This document shows positions 7,627-15,429 of a stretch of 64,000 bases of DNA, in pieces (the first letter of the stretch is position 1; every line of letters begins with the position of its first letter). The notes beneath the pieces were generated by a model. That model was not told the origin of the DNA. It did not search any database and saw nothing but the letters and a program-made list of their open reading frames with translations. Where the stretch lies: contig NZ_JAUQTA010000001.1 of the NCBI RefSeq assembly GCF_030580915.1, forward strand, positions 1,178,001 to 1,242,000, read 5' to 3'. Both the position numbers and the translations under genes were made by a program. This DNA is from Nocardioides jiangxiensis. GTDB lineage: Bacteria; Actinomycetota; Actinomycetes; Propionibacteriales; Nocardioidaceae.

Positions 7627-10600
7627 ATGTCCGCGGAGAGCACTGAGCCCACGCACGACGTGGAGGAGTCGCCTGACGACATCGTCCTGAGGATGGCCCA
7701 GCAGGCCGTCGAGACCGGGGAGAACGCTGCACCGAAGATGCCGGTCAGCCCTCGGGCCGCGCTGTGGCGGCGCGTCCGCGGCGTGACGGGCACCGACGAG
7801 GAGGAGCCCGAGCCGGACGCGGAGGAGCCCTGGCTCCCCGCGGAGCTCCCGGCGGCACCGCTCCACCTGGACGACACCGCCGACGACGCGCCGCTCGGCG
7901 ACGACCGCATCCTCGGCCAGGCGCGCTCCGTCCTCGACAACCCCGAGGAGGGCCCGACCGCGGGCGAGCGCCCCTCCTGGCTGGACCGCCTCACCCAGCA
8001 CGACAAGGGCACGGAGAAGCGCCCGACGGCGCCGACCCCGGAGCCCGCTGCGCCCGCGCCGACCGAGGCCCGCGCTGACACGGCGGACGCGCCCGAGACC
8101 GGCGCCGGCCGGCGCACGCGGCGCACCCAGCGCCGTCCGGCGGACACTCCCGCGGTGGCCGGCTCCGCCCCTTCACCGCCGACCGACGACGTCGACACGA
8201 TGCGCAAGGCCGCTGTCGCCCGCGCCACCCAGGGACTCGCTGCCGCCGCCGAGCGCGCCGCTGCCGAGCAGGAAGCCGCGGCCCTGGCCGCCGCCGAGAA
8301 GGCGAACCGCGAGCGCGCGGCGGCCGAGCGCGCTGCCGAGGCCGAGCGGGTCGCCGCCGAGCGACTTGCCCAGGAGCAGCGTGCCCTCGAGAGCGCCGCG
8401 GCCGCCGAGCGCGCAGCCGCCGAGCGCGCAGCCCGCGTGGAGGCCGCGGCTGCCGAGCGGCTGGCCGCCGAGCGCGCCGCCGCCGAGCGCGCTGCCCACG
8501 CTGAGGAGGAGGCCGCCGCTCGGGCAGCCGCCGAGCGCCGGGCAGCGGAGAAGGCAGCAGCAGCAGAGAAGACGGCGACCGAGCGGGCACTGGCCGAACA
8601 GGCCGCACACGAGCAGGCCCAGATCGCCGAGCAGGCGGCCGCCGAGCGCGCCGCGCTCGAGCTGTCGGCCCAGCACCAGGCCCGTGCCGCGGAGAAGGCG
8701 GCGGCCAAGCGTGTCGCCGCAGAGAAGGCAGCCGCCAAGCAGGCCGCCATCGAGAAGAAGGCCGCCGAGGAACGCGCGGCCGCCGAGCACGCCGCAGCCG
8801 CCCATGCCGCCGAGGCGCAGCGCGTCGCCTCGCAGCGCGTCGAGGCCGAGCGTCGGGCCGCCGAGCAGGCGGCCGAGGCCCAGCGCCTCGCCGAGGCCCG
8901 CATCGAGGCCGAGCGGATCGCCCAGGTGCAGGCCGCAGAGGCCGAGCGCCTGGCCACGGAGCGCCTCGCGGAGGAGAAGGCCGCCCGCCAGCGCGCGAGC
9001 GAGGCCGCACACTTCGCGAACCTCCGCCTCGAGGCCGAGCGCCGGGCCGCCGAGGAGGCCGCTCTCGCCGAGGAGGCCGCACAGGCCAGGCGCCTGGCCG
9101 AGGACCAGGCCCGCACCGAGCTCCAGCAGCGCATCGCCGCCGAGAACGCCCGGCTCGCCGAGGTCCAGCAGAACGAGCTGGCTCGCGCCGAGCACGCCCG
9201 GGCCCTCGCCGCCAACGAGGCCGCCCAGGCCGAGGCCCTGCGCCTCGCCGCCGAACAGGCCGAGGCCGAGCGGATCGCCGCCGAGCAGCGGGCTGCCGCC
9301 GAGCAGGCTGCCGCCGCGCTCGCGGCGGAGGCCCAGCAGCTGGCCGCGCAGCGCGTCGAGGCGGAGCGTCGCGCCGCCGAGCAGGCCGCCGAGGCAGAGC
9401 GCCTGGCCCAGGCCCGGATCGAGTCGGAACGGGCGGCTGCCGAACAGGCCCAGGAAGCCGCCCGCCTCGCCGCCGCCCGTGTCGAGGCCGAGCGCGCCGC
9501 CCAGGCGCAGGCGGACGAGGCTGCCCGCACGGCCCAGGCCCGCATCAGCCTCGAGCGTGAGGCCCAGGCGCGCGCCGCCGAGGTCGAGCGACTGGCCGCC
9601 GAGCGGCTCGCCGAGGTCGAGCGGCTTGCCGCCGAGCGACTGGCCGAGGAGAAGGCCGCCCGCCAGCGCGCGAGCGAGGCCGCACATTTCGCGACCGTGC
9701 GACTGGAGGCCGAGCGCCGCGCGGCCGAGGAGGCCGCGCTCGCCGAGGAGGCCGCCCAGACGCTGCGGGCGACCCAGGAGCAGGCCCGCGCCGAGTTCGA
9801 GGCGCGCATGGCCGCAGCCCAGAGCGAGGCGGAGATCCTGGCCGCCGATCGCGCAGAGGCCGAACGCCGTGAGGCTGCGCGTGTGGCCGCCCAGGAGGCA
9901 GCACAGGCCGATGCCGAGCGCCTGGCCGCCGCCGAGGCATCGCGAGTCGAGGCCGAGCGCCTCGCAGCGGAGCGGGCCGAGGCGCAGCGCCGCGCCGCCG
10001 AGCAGGCCGAGACCGAGCGCGTCGCTGCCGAGCAGGCCGAGACCGAGCGCGTCGCTGCCGAGCAGGCCGAGACCGAGCGCCTCGCCGCCGAGCAGGCCGA
10101 GACCGAGCGCCTCGCCGCCGAGCAGGCTGCGGCCGAGCGGGCCGAAGCCGTGCGCGTCGCGGCCGCGGAGGCCCAGCGCGCCGCCGAGGCAGAGCGCGCC
10201 GCAGAGGCACGACGGGCGGCGGAGGCCGAGGAGGCCGTCCGCTTCGACGCCGCACAGGCCGAGGCGCCTGCCGAGCGCACGGGGTCGCGCGCGCTGCCGA
10301 TCCCGCCCGACACCGGCGCGGTCTCGGCGTCCCCTGCTGCTGCGCGCCACCGTGACGACGGCACGGGCGAGCTCCCAGCGGTGCCGGCGGCGTTCGCACC
10401 GCCCGCGGCTCCGGCTGCGTTCGCTGCCCCGGTCGTGCCCGCACCGCTCGCCGCACCCGTCCACCTCGCCGAGTCCGCCGTCGAATCCCTCGTCGAGTCG
10501 ACCAGCTCCTTCCCGGCGGTGTCCGCGGCAGCGACTGCGCCTGCGGTGGAGACGACCGGGGCGATCGAGCGGATCCATGCCCCGGGCGGCGCCGTCGACT

Positions 10601-11007
10601 TCGGACGCCGCGGACCGTCGCCCCTGGTCAACGGGCTGCTGCAGGCCACCCTCTTCGCTCTCGCGATCGCGGCTGTCTACCTGGCCTACCAGGACCCGTC
10701 GAAGGTCACGGTCGGCGTCGCTGCGGCCCTGTGCGTCGCGCTGCTCTTCTTCGCGTTCCGCTCCGGCGGTGGCCAGTCCCACGTGCGCATCGAGGACGGC
10801 ATCCTCGAGGTGGTCGAGGACCAGTCGCGCTACAAGTTCGACCTGACCAACCCGCGCGTGGTGCTCGAGATGCCCGAGCCGCCGACCAGCCGCAAGTGGA
10901 AGCTGCTCATCCACCGCGCGAGCATGGCGCCGTACGAGATCGACGGTCGACTGGTCGACCCCCAGCAGTTCACCGACGTGATCCGCCAGTTCCGTCCCGA
11001 CCTCTGA
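7627..11007 (+). CDS. 1126-residue Ala/Glu-rich coiled-coil membrane protein
   Basis: The product has an acidic Pro-rich N-terminal part (about 1-185), a roughly 690-residue Ala/Glu/Arg/Gln repeat region (about 190-880, units like AAEQAETER and RLAAER) that should form a long coiled coil, a Pro/Ala linker, two adjacent hydrophobic segments (about 1000-1040) and a soluble C-terminal domain of about 80 residues with a PH-like strand pattern (HVRIEDGILEVVE...KFDLTNPRVVLEMPEPP). A family function is not known to me; a membrane-tethered structural or polar scaffold is a guess. ATG 7627 has GGGAGG/GAGG upstream; ATG 7543 is an in-frame alternative nine bases after a TAGTTT box. Repeats inside the gene are listed separately. 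It is convergent with ndh. Confidence 0.85.
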   Translation: MSAESTEPTHDVEESPDDIVLRMAQQAVETGENAAPKMPVSPRAALWRRVRGVTGTDEEEPEPDAEEPWLPAELPAAPLHLDDTADDAPLGDDRILGQARSVLDNPEEGPTAGERPSWLDRLTQHDKGTEKRPTAPTPEPAAPAPTEARADTADAPETGAGRRTRRTQRRPADTPAVAGSAPSPPTDDVDTMRKAAVARATQGLAAAAERAAAEQEAAALAAAEKANRERAAAERAAEAERVAAERLAQEQRALESAAAAERAAAERAARVEAAAAERLAAERAAAERAAHAEEEAAARAAAERRAAEKAAAAEKTATERALAEQAAHEQAQIAEQAAAERAALELSAQHQARAAEKAAAKRVAAEKAAAKQAAIEKKAAEERAAAEHAAAAHAAEAQRVASQRVEAERRAAEQAAEAQRLAEARIEAERIAQVQAAEAERLATERLAEEKAARQRASEAAHFANLRLEAERRAAEEAALAEEAAQARRLAEDQARTELQQRIAAENARLAEVQQNELARAEHARALAANEAAQAEALRLAAEQAEAERIAAEQRAAAEQAAAALAAEAQQLAAQRVEAERRAAEQAAEAERLAQARIESERAAAEQAQEAARLAAARVEAERAAQAQADEAARTAQARISLEREAQARAAEVERLAAERLAEVERLAAERLAEEKAARQRASEAAHFATVRLEAERRAAEEAALAEEAAQTLRATQEQARAEFEARMAAAQSEAEILAADRAEAERREAARVAAQEAAQADAERLAAAEASRVEAERLAAERAEAQRRAAEQAETERVAAEQAETERVAAEQAETERLAAEQAETERLAAEQAAAERAEAVRVAAAEAQRAAEAERAAEARRAAEAEEAVRFDAAQAEAPAERTGSRALPIPPDTGAVSASPAAARHRDDGTGELPAVPAAFAPPAAPAAFAAPVVPAPLAAPVHLAESAVESLVESTSSFPAVSAAATAPAVETTGAIERIHAPGGAVDFGRRGPSPLVNGLLQATLFALAIAAVYLAYQDPSKVTVGVAAALCVALLFFAFRSGGGQSHVRIEDGILEVVEDQSRYKFDLTNPRVVLEMPEPPTSRKWKLLIHRASMAPYEIDGRLVDPQQFTDVIRQFRPDL
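8945..9810 (+). repeat. Internal long duplication in the coiled-coil gene
   Basis: The segment coding ERLAEEKAARQRASEAAHF and what follows (about 8945-9100) recurs about 675 bases later (about 9620-9775), with matching flanks. This suggests duplication of a unit of about 225 residues followed by divergence. Confidence 0.7.
9991..10130 (+). repeat. 30-bp tandem repeat, four full copies plus a partial one
   Basis: Units of 30 bp starting at 9991, 10021, 10051 and 10081 share the core GCCGAGCAGGCCGAGACCGA and encode repeats of AAEQAETER preceded by Val or Leu; a fifth unit at 10111 degenerates. The near-identity at DNA level points to recent expansion. Confidence 0.9.
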
Positions 11008-11045
11008 CGGACCCGACGACGGACGGCGCGCGACCGGACGACGCG

Positions 11046-11081
11046 AAGGGCCGCGGACACCTCACGGTGTCCGCGGCCCTT
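11046..11081. terminator. Bidirectional terminator between the coiled-coil gene and ndh
   Basis: A perfect 16-bp stem, AAGGGCCGCGGACACC with GGTGTCCGCGGCCCTT, around the loop TCAC. It is symmetric enough to serve both convergent genes. Confidence 0.88.
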
Positions 11082-11102
11082 CGTCGCAGTGGAGGTACGC
11101 CG

Positions 11103-12548
11103 TCAGCCCGCCGCCGACTCGTGCGTGCCGCGCTTGCCGGAGTCGGTCAGGGCCGACTCCTGCTCGGCCTTCGCCTCGAGCTTCGCGCGGACCTTGTTCC
11201 AGTCGGCCGGTGCCGACGCGACCGCAGCTGTACCGCCGTCGAGCCGGTTGATCGCGCGGCGGGCGAAGATCTGGGTCTCGGTGATCACCCGCTCGGAGCG
11301 ACCGTGGCCGAGGAAGCTGACCAGCCAGTGGCCGAGCGCGTAGACGCGGTTGCGGTAGCCGGTCATGTAGGCCAGGTGGACGGCCAGCCACATGAACCAG
11401 GCGATGATGCCGCTCAGGGTGAAGTTGCCCATCTTCACGACCGCGCTGAAGCGCGAGATCGTGGCCATCGAGCCCTTGTCGAAGTACTTGAACGGCTTGA
11501 GCTGCGGCTTGCCGGCCAGACGTCCCTTGATCGTCTTGGCGGCGTACTTGCCGCCCTGGATCGCGACCTGGGCGACGCCCGGGAGGTTGTCGAGGGCGAT
11601 CATGTCGCCGACGACGAAGACCTCGGGGTAGCCGGGCAGCGTGAGGTCGGGGTTGACCGCGATGCGGCCCGCACGGTCGAGGGAGGCGCCGGTCTGCTCG
11701 GAGAGCGTGGTGCTGAGCTCGCTGGCCTGGACGCCGGCCGCCCAGACCTTGCAGCCGGACTCGATGCGCATCGGCTCGGCGTCCTTGAACTGGACGGTGA
11801 GGCCGCGCTCGTCGAGGTCCGAGACGAGGCCGCCGAGGATGACCTCGACGCCGCGCTTCTCGAGCGACTTCTTGGTGACCTCGCCGAGCTTCTTGCCGAA
11901 CGGCGGCAGGACCTGCGGGGCGGCGTCGAGCAGGATGACGCGCGCCTTGGTCGTGTCGATGCGGCGGAAGTCCTTGCGCAGGGTGCGGTGCGCGAGCTCG
12001 GCGATCTGGCCGGCCATCTCGACACCGGTCGGGCCGGCGCCGACGACGACGAAGGTCATCCGGCGCTCGCGCTCCTCCTCGGTCTCGGCGAGCTCCGCCA
12101 GCTCGAACGCGCCGAAGATGCGGCCGCGGAGCTCGAGGGCGTCGTCGATCGACTTCATGCCGGGGGCGAACTCGGCGAAGTGGTCGTTGCCGAAGTACGA
12201 CTGGCCGGCGCCGGCAGCGACGATCAGGGAGTCGTACGACGTGACCGTCTCGCGGCGCTGGATCTTCGAGGTGATCGTCTTGTTGGCCAGGTCGATGTCG
12301 GTGACCTCGCCCAGGACGACGCGGGCGTTCTTCTGGCCGGACAGCACGTCGCGCGTCGCCGGCGCGATCTCGCCGGGCGCGAGGATGCCGGTCGCCACCT
12401 GGTACAGCAGCGGCTGGAAGAGGTGGTGGTTGGTCTTCGCGATCATGGTCACGTCGACGTCGGAGCGCTTGAGGCCCTTCGTCGCGAACAGACCACCGAA
12501 GCCGGAGCCGATGACCACGACGTGGTGGCGCTTGGCAGTGTCAGTCAT
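11103..12548 (-). CDS. ndh: Type II NADH dehydrogenase
   Basis: A 481-residue non-proton-pumping NADH:quinone oxidoreductase. The N-terminal FAD-binding motif GSGFGG is at about residues 14-19, the NADH-binding GAGPTGVE near the middle, and the second FAD motif VFVVGD(M)IAL in the last third. Near the C terminus a hydrophobic stretch (IIAWFMWLAVHLAYMTGY) matches the membrane-docking region. The enzyme passes electrons from NADH to menaquinone at the inner face of the membrane. ATG 12548 has AGGAAAGG about seven bases upstream, so I reject the 25-codon extension. The last 60 residues are charged and variable. Monocistronic. Confidence 0.95.
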   Translation of the reverse strand: MTDTAKRHHVVVIGSGFGGLFATKGLKRSDVDVTMIAKTNHHLFQPLLYQVATGILAPGEIAPATRDVLSGQKNARVVLGEVTDIDLANKTITSKIQRRETVTSYDSLIVAAGAGQSYFGNDHFAEFAPGMKSIDDALELRGRIFGAFELAELAETEEERERRMTFVVVGAGPTGVEMAGQIAELAHRTLRKDFRRIDTTKARVILLDAAPQVLPPFGKKLGEVTKKSLEKRGVEVILGGLVSDLDERGLTVQFKDAEPMRIESGCKVWAAGVQASELSTTLSEQTGASLDRAGRIAVNPDLTLPGYPEVFVVGDMIALDNLPGVAQVAIQGGKYAAKTIKGRLAGKPQLKPFKYFDKGSMATISRFSAVVKMGNFTLSGIIAWFMWLAVHLAYMTGYRNRVYALGHWLVSFLGHGRSERVITETQIFARRAINRLDGGTAAVASAPADWNKVRAKLEAKAEQESALTDSGKRGTHESAAG

Positions 12549-12745
12549 GTACTGGCCTTTCCTGGGCAGACCCTCCCGCGGACGCCCTCCCCGCGGGCGC
12601 GCCCCTAGCCTGCCACCTTGCACGGGGGTCGCGTCCAGCGGCCCACCCCTTTGCCGTCCAGCGTCCGAGATGTCGGTTGTGCAAGCATGGTGTTCGCCCC
12701 AGTGTGAGCGACATTACGCAAACCATCGCAGACGGAGACGCGCGC

Positions 12746-13684
12746 GTGCCCCTCAGCCAGCCAGCCATCCACCTGGACCCCGGTCCCGGGTGCGTGAAGC
12801 AGGCGCGCCTCTGGGTCGGTGACGCCTTGCGCGAGCTCGGCCGCGAGGAGCTGGTGGAGACTGCCGAGCTCGGTGTCTCCGAGCTCGTCGGCAACGCCCT
12901 CCTGCACGCCCGCGCACCGATCCGCCTGCGGATGCGCGGCACGCAGGAGCACCCGCGCGTGGAGGTGCTCGACGGTTCGCACCAGCCGCCCACGCCGCCG
13001 GTGCGGCTCCCCGACGGCGAACATCTCACGACCGTGGGGCGAGGGCTCGAGATCGTCGCGATGACCGCGACCGCGTGGGGAGCCGACATCGACCGGCAGG
13101 GAAAGGTCGTGTGGTTCGAGCCGGCTCCCTCGATGGCCGAGGAGCCGACGGTGGCGGGCGACATCTTCCATGCCGAGCCGCCCCTGCCACCCGACACCGA
13201 TGTCGACGAGGGCCTGTCCGTGGTGCTCCAGGACCTTCCCGTCGACCTGTACGCCGAGACCTACGTGCAGCACCAGGAGCTGCGTCGGGAGCTCCGTCTG
13301 CTGTCGCTCGCGCACGGCGAGACCTACCCGATCGCCTCGAGCATCTCCCGGGTCTTCCGGAGCTTCGACGAGCAGCTCCACCGCTCGGGTGGCACGGAGG
13401 CCCTCGATGCCGCGCTCGAGGGCGAGGTCGTGACCAAGACCATCGACGCCACGCTGGTCGTGCCGTCCACGCTCCCGCACACGGCGAGCAGAATGATCGA
13501 CATGCTCGAGCTGGCCGACACCTTCTGCCGTTCCGAGCGCCTGCTCTCCCTGGCCACCTCCCCCGACCAGCGCGCCTTCCGCCGCTGGTACCTCGGTGAG
13601 TTCGTCCGCCAGGGCGACGGCGAGGCGCCGATGCCGTGGTCTGACGAGCTCCTCGGCCTCGACGGCGACGGGCACACCGCGTGA
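12746..13684 (+). CDS. RsbW-like ATP-binding protein with long C-terminal extension
   Basis: A 312-residue protein whose N-terminal 110 residues form a HATPase_c_2 domain like that of anti-sigma factor kinases: N box ELGVSELVGNALLHA, then the G1/G2 region VGRGLEIV. The remaining 190 residues are mostly helical and have no domain I recognise. Such proteins usually act as serine kinases or anti-sigma switches in signalling. GTG 12746 is preceded by GGAG at eight bases; GTG 12704 is possible but has no ribosome-binding site. Its stop overlaps the GTG of the first fluC gene, so the three genes are probably one transcript, an unusual pairing of a regulator-like protein with a fluoride channel. Confidence 0.8.
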   Translation: MPLSQPAIHLDPGPGCVKQARLWVGDALRELGREELVETAELGVSELVGNALLHARAPIRLRMRGTQEHPRVEVLDGSHQPPTPPVRLPDGEHLTTVGRGLEIVAMTATAWGADIDRQGKVVWFEPAPSMAEEPTVAGDIFHAEPPLPPDTDVDEGLSVVLQDLPVDLYAETYVQHQELRRELRLLSLAHGETYPIASSISRVFRSFDEQLHRSGGTEALDAALEGEVVTKTIDATLVVPSTLPHTASRMIDMLELADTFCRSERLLSLATSPDQRAFRRWYLGEFVRQGDGEAPMPWSDELLGLDGDGHTA

Positions 13685-14097
13685 GGCAGCCTCCCCGGCC
13701 GCTCTTCGTCGTGGCGGCCGCGCTCGGCGGTGCTGCGGGAGCACTCGCACGCTGGGGTGTCGACCAGGCCTGGCCGGCCGGCACCGGCTTCCCGTGGGGC
13801 ACCCTGACGATCAACATCACCGGCAGCTTCCTGCTGGCGCTGCTGCCGGCGTTCGCCACCGTCCGCCGCCATCCGGTGCTGCCCGTCCTCCTCGGCACCG
13901 GCGTGCTCGGCGGCTGGACCACCCTGTCGACGTATGCCAACCAGAGCCGGTCGCTGATCGCGGAGGGACACGGCGGGACGGCGTTGACCTACGTGGCGAC
14001 GACGCTGGTGGCCTGCGTGCTCGCCGTGCGGCTGGCCCACGTGTGGTCCTCCCCCGCGGCGCAGGAGGAGTTCGAGGCCGAGGAGGGCAACGAGTAG
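13681..14097 (+). CDS. crcB: Fluoride channel subunit FluC/CrcB, first of a pair
   Basis: A 138-residue CrcB protein with four hydrophobic segments and family motifs GALARWG near the N terminus, TINITGSFLLA (the Asn-Gly pore motif) and GGWTTLSTYA (the phenylalanine-box region, with Tyr for Phe). FluC channels are dual-topology dimers that let fluoride leave the cell; when two genes are adjacent the subunits usually form a heterodimer with opposite orientation. The GTG start overlaps the previous stop (GTGA), and the next crcB ATG follows the TAG directly. The C terminus carries a short acidic tail. Confidence 0.93.
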   Translation: MRQPPRPLFVVAAALGGAAGALARWGVDQAWPAGTGFPWGTLTINITGSFLLALLPAFATVRRHPVLPVLLGTGVLGGWTTLSTYANQSRSLIAEGHGGTALTYVATTLVACVLAVRLAHVWSSPAAQEEFEAEEGNE

Positions 14098-14421
14098 ATG
14101 GACGCCCTCCTCGTCGTCGCCGGTGCGTCAGCCGGCGCGCCGCTGCGCTACACCGCAGGCCACTACCTCGACGACCGCCTTCCCCTGGGGACGCTGCTGG
14201 TCAACGTCGTCGGCGCCTTCCTCCTCGGCCTCTTCACGGGGCTCGCGCTCGACGGGCACCAGATGGCCCTCCTCGGCACCGGCTTCTGCGGGGCGCTGAC
14301 GACATACTCCGCGCTCGCCGTGAAGTCGGTCGAGCTCGGGCGTCGCACCGGCACGGCGTACGCCGTGGGCACCGTGCTGCTGGCGCTGGGCGCAGCACAG
14401 CTGGGCTTCCTCGTCGCCTGA
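14098..14421 (+). CDS. crcB: Fluoride channel subunit FluC/CrcB, second of a pair
   Basis: A 107-residue four-helix CrcB subunit with GAPLRY, LLVNVVGAFLLGL and GFCGALTTYS motifs, clearly related to but shorter than the preceding copy. It begins on the base after the stop of that gene, so the two are translationally coupled and probably made in equal amounts, as needed for a heterodimeric channel. No fluoride riboswitch is visible upstream of the pair. Convergent with the metallopeptidase gene seven bases away. Confidence 0.93.
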   Translation: MDALLVVAGASAGAPLRYTAGHYLDDRLPLGTLLVNVVGAFLLGLFTGLALDGHQMALLGTGFCGALTTYSALAVKSVELGRRTGTAYAVGTVLLALGAAQLGFLVA

Positions 14422-14428
14422 CCCGCCC

Positions 14429-14770
14429 CTAGCCCCAGCCCAGGTCGTGGAGCCGGCTGTCGTCGATGCCGAAGTGGTGCGCGATCTCGTGCACCACGGT
14501 GATCCGGACCTCGTCGGCGACCTCCTCCGCGGAGTCGCACATCGCGAGGAGGTTGGACCGGAACAGGAGGATCCGGTCCGGCAGCTCGAAGCCGTCCTGC
14601 ACGCTGCGCTCGGTCAGCGCGATGCCGTCGTACAGGCCGAGGAGGTCGGGGTCGTCGGACGGCGCCCGATCCTCGACCAGCACCGCGACGTTGTGCACGA
14701 GCGCCGCCAGCGCGTCCGGGATGGCGTCGAGCGCCTCGTCCACGAGTGCATCGAAGGCCTGGTTGCTCAT
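14429..14770 (-). CDS. Zincin-like metallopeptidase, DUF1025 type
   Basis: A 113-residue small zinc-peptidase-like protein with VVHEIAHHFGIDD close to the C terminus, matching the HExxH motif plus a following His used by the minimal zincin family. The N-terminal part is acidic and helical (FDALVDEALDAIPDAL). Substrates of this family are unknown. The start is ATG 14770: the in-frame GTG at 14821 falls inside the terminator hairpin of the upstream tRNA and is unlikely. Small cytoplasmic protein, probably its own transcript or read-through from tRNA-Asp. Confidence 0.85.
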   Translation of the reverse strand: MSNQAFDALVDEALDAIPDALAALVHNVAVLVEDRAPSDDPDLLGLYDGIALTERSVQDGFELPDRILLFRSNLLAMCDSAEEVADEVRITVVHEIAHHFGIDDSRLHDLGWG

Positions 14771-14817
14771 CTCGACCGGCACACGGTCATCCAACCAGAC
14801 CGGCACGGCCGGAAATG

Positions 14818-14855
14818 ACACCAGCCCGGATCTCGTGAGAGATCCGGGCTGGTGT
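14818..14855 (-). terminator. Terminator of tRNA-Asp
   Basis: ACACCAGCCCGGATCTC and GAGATCCGGGCTGGTGT form a perfect 17-bp stem around GTGA, starting seven bases after the tRNA 3' end. Confidence 0.9.
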
Positions 14856-14861
14856 TATCGG

Positions 14862-14935
14862 CGACCCCGACGGGACTCGAACCCGCGGCCTCCGCCGTGA
14901 CAGGGCGGCGCGCTAACCAACTGCGCTACGGGGCC
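14862..14935 (-). tRNA. tRNA-Asp (anticodon GTC)
   Basis: Acceptor GGCCCCG with CGGGGTC, D arm GCGC...GCGC, anticodon stem CCGCC/GGCGG around CTGTCAC (GTC) and T loop TTCGAGT. The discriminator is G as expected for Asp; CCA is not encoded. Confidence 0.95.
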
Positions 14936-15075
14936 AGTGCTTCGTGGTGAAGCGAGTGGAACCTTAGCCCATCTGCTGCCAAGACTCACAATCGAGGGTC
15001 CTGCTGGCTGATGGACCCGTGGTGCCGGAGCCGCTCAGCCACCGAGCCGCACTTCCTGCGACTCGCTCCTCCTCG

Positions 15076-15148
15076 CACCCCCTACCGGATTCGAACCGGC
15101 GCTACCGCCGTGAAAGGGCGGGGTCCTGGGCCGCTAGACGAAGGGGGC
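15076..15148 (-). tRNA. tRNA-Glu (anticodon TTC)
   Basis: Acceptor GCCCCCT with AGGGGGT, anticodon stem CCGCC/GGCGG around CTTTCAC (TTC) and T arm CCGGTTCGAATCCGG. The discriminator is G; CCA is not encoded. Confidence 0.95.
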
Positions 15149-15242
15149 CCGCCCAGGCGCCAGGCGCTCGAGCCCGCTCAGCATAGGGCCAGCGAGGAAC
15201 CACCCCCAAATGGCCGTTTTCATGCCTGGGGCCCTCCTGCTG

Positions 15243-15248
15243 TATGGT
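15243..15248 (+). promoter_or_regulatory. Possible -10 of tRNA-Phe
   Basis: TATGGT lies 12 bases before the mature tRNA-Phe 5' end in otherwise GC-rich sequence. No good -35 is seen at 16-18 bases. Confidence 0.4.
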
Positions 15249-15260
15249 TCTCGACGGCCC

Positions 15261-15337
15261 GGCCAGGTAGCTCAGTTGGTACGAGCGACCGACTGAAAAT
15301 CGGTAGGTCGGCGGTTCGACCCCGCCCCTGGCCACCA
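15261..15337 (+). tRNA. tRNA-Phe (anticodon GAA), CCA encoded
   Basis: Acceptor GGCCAGG with CCTGGCC, anticodon stem ACCGA/TCGGT around CTGAAAA (GAA), T arm GGCGGTTCGACCCCGCC, discriminator A followed by a genomic CCA. It is on the opposite strand from the Asp and Glu tRNAs next to it. Confidence 0.96.
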
Positions 15338-15339
15338 GC

Positions 15340-15369
15340 ACAGCCGCAGGTCCCCGGACCTGCGGCTGT
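15340..15369 (+). terminator. Terminator of tRNA-Phe
   Basis: ACAGCCGCAGGTCC pairs with GGACCTGCGGCTGT three bases after the tRNA, forming a 14-bp stem. Confidence 0.88.
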
Positions 15370-15429
15370 CGCCATTTCTGAGTAGGTCCGCCGACGCGGC
15401 GAGATGTCCCGCAGCCGCACGCTGGGCGC

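Noticed and set aside
7062..10649. Open frame of 1195 codons opposite the coiled-coil gene
   Set aside because: Its Ala/Ser/Arg-rich translation only mirrors the repeat DNA; the plus-strand frame has the ribosome-binding site, the membrane segments and the conserved C-terminal domain.
13600..13681. Fluoride riboswitch before the fluC pair
   Set aside because: The region is coding sequence of the overlapping ATP-binding gene and shows no crcB-motif pseudoknot pattern.
14862..15337. Integration site of a genomic island at the tRNA cluster
   Set aside because: All three tRNAs are intact, no duplicated 3' tRNA end or integrase is present, and the flanking genes look native.
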